Origin: Bacteroidales bacterium UBA5433
Lineage (GTDB): Bacteria > Bacteroidota > Bacteroidia > Bacteroidales > UBA932
Direction of reading: 5' to 3'
DNA length: 64,000 nucleotides
Assembly (NCBI GenBank): GCA_002427525.1
Contig: DIRP01000012.1
Coordinates: forward strand, 50,413 to 114,412
Position numbers and translations under genes: made by a program. The notes beneath the pieces are model-generated. The model searched no databases, had not been told where the DNA came from, and was given only the letters and a program-made list of their open reading frames with translations. Position 1 is the first letter of the stretch. Every line of letters starts with the position of its first letter. Shown in pieces: positions 61,101-64,000 of this stretch.

Positions 61101-62563
61101 CCCAGCAGTTTAAAATCCCGGAAAACGTAGTTGTTAAATTCAAGGTACGCCAGAGAGAGTGTATCAATATGTGTATGAAGGTTTCGGAAGCCTCCCCGCT
61201 TGATGGTGGCTGCAGCTTTTGTATAGAGTGAACATGTTCCCAATGTTTCTATTCCTGTTAACATACCAAGATCCAGGCGTGAAATGTTTGCCATACCGGA
61301 CAAGAGAACTCCGTCGTGGTGCCCCTTGCTGTTGATAAGGAGGTCCAGATTCAGGTTGCCAAAATCTCCTCTAAGATTTCCGTCAACTACAAAATCAGTA
61401 AGCAAACCGGCCAGCCGTCCTCTAAAATCGAAGGCAGTACGCGGACCTGCATGTTGTTCCAGATTTTTTAGGTCTACCGCGGCAATGGAATACAGTATGT
61501 GGTTGAGATCACCTATGTCTGAGTGCAAACTGTCAATACCAACCAGCAATACCGATTCTTCCGCTATAGGCAGTCCTGTAAGAAGGAAGTTGCACAAGAT
61601 CCGTGTCTTTCCTGTTACAGAATGTACATCCAGCAGATCTGACTGCAGGTTGCTTACTGTACCTGTTACTTTACCGGAAGCTTTCAGGTCCAGAACAAAA
61701 TCAGAGGAGAGACCCCCGGCATAATAAGCGATGGACTTGAATGATACAAAGGCGTTGTCCATATCCAGCTCCATCTGAACCTTGTTTACATAATCAGACA
61801 GATTGTTCACGTTTCCATAGTGCATTAAAAAATGATGCGCAGTAATAACGGAATAGTCATCCTGAATCACCAGATTTTTAACAAGAGCCTCTTTATTAGT
61901 TACCGTAACATCTCCTTCCATGTGTCGCAGGAAATAACCGGATTGTTCCCTTGCGGTCAGGTGATCCATCCGACCTCTGAGCACACCGTTTTGCAAACGG
62001 ATGTTGCGTGTTTCCAGGGTTATCTCTGTAACATGCATGTTTGTAAAATCTATGCTGTGGGGATTGTTGTGAGCCGAGGTACGGTCTTCGTTAACCATGT
62101 GGTAGGCAAACCGTTCCAGTTTAACCCGGTTGGCGCGTATGTCCCAGGTAAAAGACCCGGCGGAGGTGTCTTTGTTTTTCTCGTGCGGAAAAACAGCACT
62201 TATGTTGTTCTCCCCCTCTTTTGTAATCAGATGAAACGATCCGTCAGAAAGAAGGACCCGACGCAACCCAATTCGCTTTCCAAGGGGGTTGAAACTTCCC
62301 AGCGTTGCCGATAACTTGTGGGTGTGGAGGAGTGTGTCTGATTGGGATATTATTAATATATCGCTTAAAATCAGCTTGTTAAAAAAAAGAAAGTGAACCG
62401 ATCCAATTTGAATCTCTGCCCCCGAGGCTTGGGAAAGCCAGTCGGCTGTTTTGTCGGCCAGGCGACTTTGTACTGAAGGAACTTCAAGTGTAATGAACAA
62501 ACCGGTCAGCAAAATGACGATTACAAAGAGTAACGTGTGCAGTATGTTCCTGAAGGTCTTCAT
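58109..62563 (-). CDS. tamB: TamB/DUF490 translocation and assembly module protein
   Basis: Starting at the ATG at 62563 gives 1,484 residues; a TTG-type start at 62581 is less likely. One N-terminal membrane helix (about 8-27) is followed by a very long beta-rich, periplasm-spanning region with AsmA-like repeats and a C-terminal DUF490 domain (about 1130-1470: GTGLINLGLDPKDDVFSILGDCSIESGSYLFGLQG, and DVGFNYQPGQSGDIFDVAISTRLFNNRVVINGN). TamB-type proteins bridge the inner and outer membranes and help lipid transport or barrel assembly. The partner TamA-like BamA protein is not in the window. A promoter box is at 62583-62590. Confidence 0.93.
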   Translation of the reverse strand: MKTFRNILHTLLFVIVILLTGLFITLEVPSVQSRLADKTADWLSQASGAEIQIGSVHFLFFNKLILSDILIISQSDTLLHTHKLSATLGSFNPLGKRIGLRRVLLSDGSFHLITKEGENNISAVFPHEKNKDTSAGSFTWDIRANRVKLERFAYHMVNEDRTSAHNNPHSIDFTNMHVTEITLETRNIRLQNGVLRGRMDHLTAREQSGYFLRHMEGDVTVTNKEALVKNLVIQDDYSVITAHHFLMHYGNVNNLSDYVNKVQMELDMDNAFVSFKSIAYYAGGLSSDFVLDLKASGKVTGTVSNLQSDLLDVHSVTGKTRILCNFLLTGLPIAEESVLLVGIDSLHSDIGDLNHILYSIAAVDLKNLEQHAGPRTAFDFRGRLAGLLTDFVVDGNLRGDFGNLNLDLLINSKGHHDGVLLSGMANISRLDLGMLTGIETLGTCSLYTKAAATIKRGGFRNLHTHIDTLSLAYLEFNNYVFRDFKLLGEFQNGVFDGRMSASDPNLHFLFQGRADLSGSAKATANFFANIAYADLHRLNLYKSDSLAIVSGLVQADFSHINNKGDIDGTIRATDLSLQNSSGTHTLEHFFLESSLAEDGKTCLVTVDSEALKANYTGTDRLVTFLKRLADNNLFSYLPAYFNSGNQSRTWTQDTATLDLTIHNSAFFEELLMPGLYISPGTQLALYDFGNDSIRSVIRSERLGYKEHNLKDLDMLAVAGKNGLHIDLECTEMTVNPFKADTFRLTSTTNDNRIDLDFLYNHKEGKLNSLCLNSQILFDRQTATNTPVITAIVSSDSILFNGKTWSLHTGNLVVSDERIALHNILLQHTGNVEIPEYLRIDGAISRTLTDTLFVELSQFDASVFNTLLPAKYPFEFQGSFTGTGYLTDFHNDRHIAANVLGEHVYINDSLAGDIRLLSSWNPKADHLNLQVSTTLPNGKQPLYATGSYSPSSRNLDIQASFKDFEAALVAPLLNNLVTDVYGHISGDMLLTGTLPHLDLTSQNTRVDNLHFTIDYTKVPYALSGPVLLTREGLFLPRNTLRDAGGNYGIVKGGLHYKHFRDIEADVTLDFVNLHSLNLTEKDNDIFYGQAYATGNLLIKGPFDDILLDISIRPEPFTSIHIPLSSAVQARQTSLLSFTQPEPSYTGRDPYILAAHKQNNQKEKNKNLTLSIKTELTTDAEVLLEINKMTGDIIQARGTGLINLGLDPKDDVFSILGDCSIESGSYLFGLQGIVSKRFQIVPGGSVSFNGGIDNTQLNLTASYKTKASLHTLLADTSFVSNRRDVDCQILMSGNMMNPNLGFHIELDDIDPMTRARVESALSTDDKVMRQFVALLVSSNFIPEQESGIVNNSNLLYSNATEILSNQLNNIFVQLNIPLDVGFNYQPGQSGDIFDVAISTRLFNNRVVINGNMGNNPYTRNENDLVGNVDIELKLGEKGKFRLKAFSHAADQYSNYLDNTQRSGAGFVYQEEFGSFRQLWRRWLKLP

Positions 62564-62582
62564 AGGGGAAGCTGTAAACAAA

Positions 62583-62590
62583 CAAAGTTA
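62583..62590 (-). promoter_or_regulatory. Candidate -7 box for tamB
   Basis: The minus strand reads TAACTTTG, matching TAnnTTTG, 19 bases before the tamB ATG. It lies in the 68-base divergent gap with tsaD. Confidence 0.4.
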
Positions 62591-62631
62591 AGAAAAAAAT
62601 GCCCAAATTTGTAGTGCTCAATAATAGCGCT

Positions 62632-63657
62632 ATGGCTTATATTTTAGGGATTGAATCTTCATGTGACGATACGTCGGCAGCTGTATTAAAGAACACACAC
62701 ATGCTTTCTAATGTTATGGCATCTCAGGATGTACACAGCAAGTATGGAGGAGTGGTTCCCGAGCTTGCCAGCCGTGCACACCAGCAGCATATTGTTCCGG
62801 TTGTAAGCCGGGCTTTGGAAATAGCAGGTCTTGGAATGCAGGATATGGATGCTATTGCTTTTACAAGGGGACCGGGTTTGCTCGGCTCACTATTGGTTGG
62901 GACTTCCTTTGCCAAAGGGCTGTCCTTGGCTGCGGGAATCCCCCTGATTGAGGTGAATCACCTTACAGGCCATGTGTTAAGTCATTTTATTGATGTGGAA
63001 CCGAAAACACCCAAACCGCAATTCCCTTTTCTTTGCCTGCTTGTGTCGGGAGGACATACGCAGATTTTGCAGGTGAATGCTCCGCTGACTTTTGATATAC
63101 TGGGACAAACCATTGATGACGCGGTGGGAGAAGCATTTGATAAAGGTGCCAAATTGCTGGGGCTGGAATACCCCGGAGGTCCGCATATTGACAAATTGGC
63201 AGCCGAAGGAGATCCCGGGTTGTATTCTTTTGCCCGTCCTCGGATTAAAGACCTTGATTTCAGTTTTAGCGGAGTGAAAACGTCCTTTCTGTATTTTCTC
63301 AGAGACAAGCAAATGGAAGATCCGGAGTTTATTGCAGAAAACAAAGCGCATTTGGCTGCAGGACTTCAGCAAACACTGGTGGACATTCTATTGGAGAAAG
63401 TGGTAAAGGCTGTTAAAGAAACCGGTATAAGGCGGGTAGCCCTTGCCGGAGGGGTATCTGCCAATAGCGGATTACGCGACAGGATGACCCGGGAAGCAGC
63501 AAAGCGCCACTGGGAGGTCTTTATACCTCCGTTGCGCTTTACTACAGACAATGCAGCCATGATAGCCATTACCGGCTATTACAAATGGCTGGAAGGTCAA
63601 TTTGCAGGATTGGATAGTACTCCGGTAACAAGAAGCAGTCTGATGACCGGGGAATAA
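62632..63657 (+). CDS. tsaD: tRNA N6-adenosine threonylcarbamoyltransferase TsaD
   Basis: I start at the ATG at 62632 (341 residues; MAYILGIESSCDDTSAAVL), the family's conserved start, rather than 62599. The ASKHA-fold enzyme has metal ligands His110 and His114 (NHLTGHVLSHF), VSGGHTQIL, and the ATP-site loop GGVSANSGLRDRM. With TsaB and TsaE it transfers threonylcarbamoyl to A37 of ANN-decoding tRNAs. It is a single-gene unit between tamB and slyD, both on the other strand. Confidence 0.96.
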   Translation: MAYILGIESSCDDTSAAVLKNTHMLSNVMASQDVHSKYGGVVPELASRAHQQHIVPVVSRALEIAGLGMQDMDAIAFTRGPGLLGSLLVGTSFAKGLSLAAGIPLIEVNHLTGHVLSHFIDVEPKTPKPQFPFLCLLVSGGHTQILQVNAPLTFDILGQTIDDAVGEAFDKGAKLLGLEYPGGPHIDKLAAEGDPGLYSFARPRIKDLDFSFSGVKTSFLYFLRDKQMEDPEFIAENKAHLAAGLQQTLVDILLEKVVKAVKETGIRRVALAGGVSANSGLRDRMTREAAKRHWEVFIPPLRFTTDNAAMIAITGYYKWLEGQFAGLDSTPVTRSSLMTGE

Positions 63658-63682
63658 CCCGGGTTTTACATCCGGCAGGCAA

Positions 63683-64000
63683 TCAGCTGCAGCCGGAACA
63701 GCCTTCGCAGCTTCCTGCACAGGCATCCTCGGCTCTTTCTCCGTACAGTCCCTGGATGAGTTCTTTCTCTGTGGCGTCTCTTATGTCTACCACTTTGCCT
63801 GAAAACTGAAGCTCACAGCCTGCCAGCGGATGGTTGAAGTTCATTTTTACCGAATCTTCCAAAATATCTTCTATAATTCCGTTCAGCCGGTTTCCCTGAG
63901 AATCCTGCATGGGAATGATTTTATCTTTTACCAGCAGTCCTTCTTCAATTTTTCCGTTAACCTTAAACAAATCTTTGGAAAGTTCTACAACAGCATGGGG
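63683..64000 (-). CDS. SlyD-like FKBP peptidyl-prolyl isomerase, 5' end beyond window
   Basis: The frame is open to the window edge, so only the C-terminal 105 residues are seen and the true start lies beyond 64000. The visible part begins PHAVVELSKDLFKVNG, continues through GNRLNGIIEDILEDSVKMNFNHPLAGCELQFSGKVVDIRDATEKEL, and ends in a Cys-rich tail (CAGSCEGCSGCS). This is the SlyD pattern: an FKBP domain with an IF loop and a metal-binding C-terminus. SlyD proteins act as cytoplasmic folding helpers and nickel carriers; the tail could bind nickel or zinc. Confidence 0.88.
   Translation of the reverse strand, partial: PHAVVELSKDLFKVNGKIEEGLLVKDKIIPMQDSQGNRLNGIIEDILEDSVKMNFNHPLAGCELQFSGKVVDIRDATEKELIQGLYGERAEDACAGSCEGCSGCS

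Noticed and set aside
1..64000. CRISPR array, insertion sequence or prophage
   Set aside because: No regularly spaced repeats with unique spacers, no transposase or integrase and no phage structural genes were seen.

Overview
This 64 kb window is a chromosomal segment of an anaerobic Bacteroidales-type bacterium (phylum Bacteroidota). The evidence is the family content: DUF3822, DUF1573, DUF4199 and DUF4295 proteins, BACON and DUF6359-like lipoproteins, a Rho factor with a long disordered insert, an LptD/TamB outer-membrane machinery and a SecA of about 1,090 residues. Many genes are also preceded by the phylum-typical -7 box TAnnTTTG and lack Shine-Dalgarno sequences. Base composition looks even throughout. 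I see no phage, insertion sequence or CRISPR array, and no gene-free stretch longer than about 210 bases.

Layout. 1-2325 (minus strand): an 8-bp tandem repeat, tRNA-Asp, rsmD, a DUF3822 gene and an anchored protein. 2424-5039 (plus): a DHH phosphoesterase and two FKBP-like lipoproteins. 5170-10826: two lipoproteins flanking a 1,078-residue fused flavin/iron-sulfur oxidoreductase. 10913-14323 (plus): SAM hydrolase-like, MazG, TcdA and a GNAT-like protein, running directly into 14336-22579, the hydrogenase cluster. 22678-28965: prfA, pyrF, a shortened birA (minus), rsfS, ftsH, cdsA, psd. 28958-34732 (minus): rpe, pepD, dnaA, MlaD-like, amidase. 34748-39429 (plus): lptD, rho. 39413-42666 (minus): metal exporter, meaB, DUF1573. 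42753-47728 (plus): ferredoxin, secA, lpdA. 47752-49248 (minus): glycosyltransferase 2, DUF4199. 49348-58095 (plus): translation and secretion genes thrS, infC, rpmI, rplT, lepB, rpmB, rpmG, DUF4295, ftsY, pheT. 58109-64000: tamB (minus), tsaD (plus), slyD (minus, cut by the window end).

The most interesting region is 14336-22579. The structural genes of a trimeric NADH/ferredoxin-linked, probably electron-bifurcating [FeFe]-hydrogenase (HydB, HydA, HydC) sit downstream of seven small genes: two DRTGG-domain proteins, an RsbW-like ATPase, a hydrogenase-like protein with a degenerate H-cluster site, a PHP-family phosphoesterase, a histidine-kinase-type ATPase without a phosphoacceptor domain, and a three-cysteine thioredoxin-like ferredoxin. 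Spacing is tight and all genes run the same way. I read this as a hydrogenase with its own sensing or regulatory module whose biochemistry is not evident from the sequence. Other points worth a look are the fused oxidoreductase at 6376, the ATC-initiated infC, the truncated birA and several promoters that would give leaderless mRNAs.
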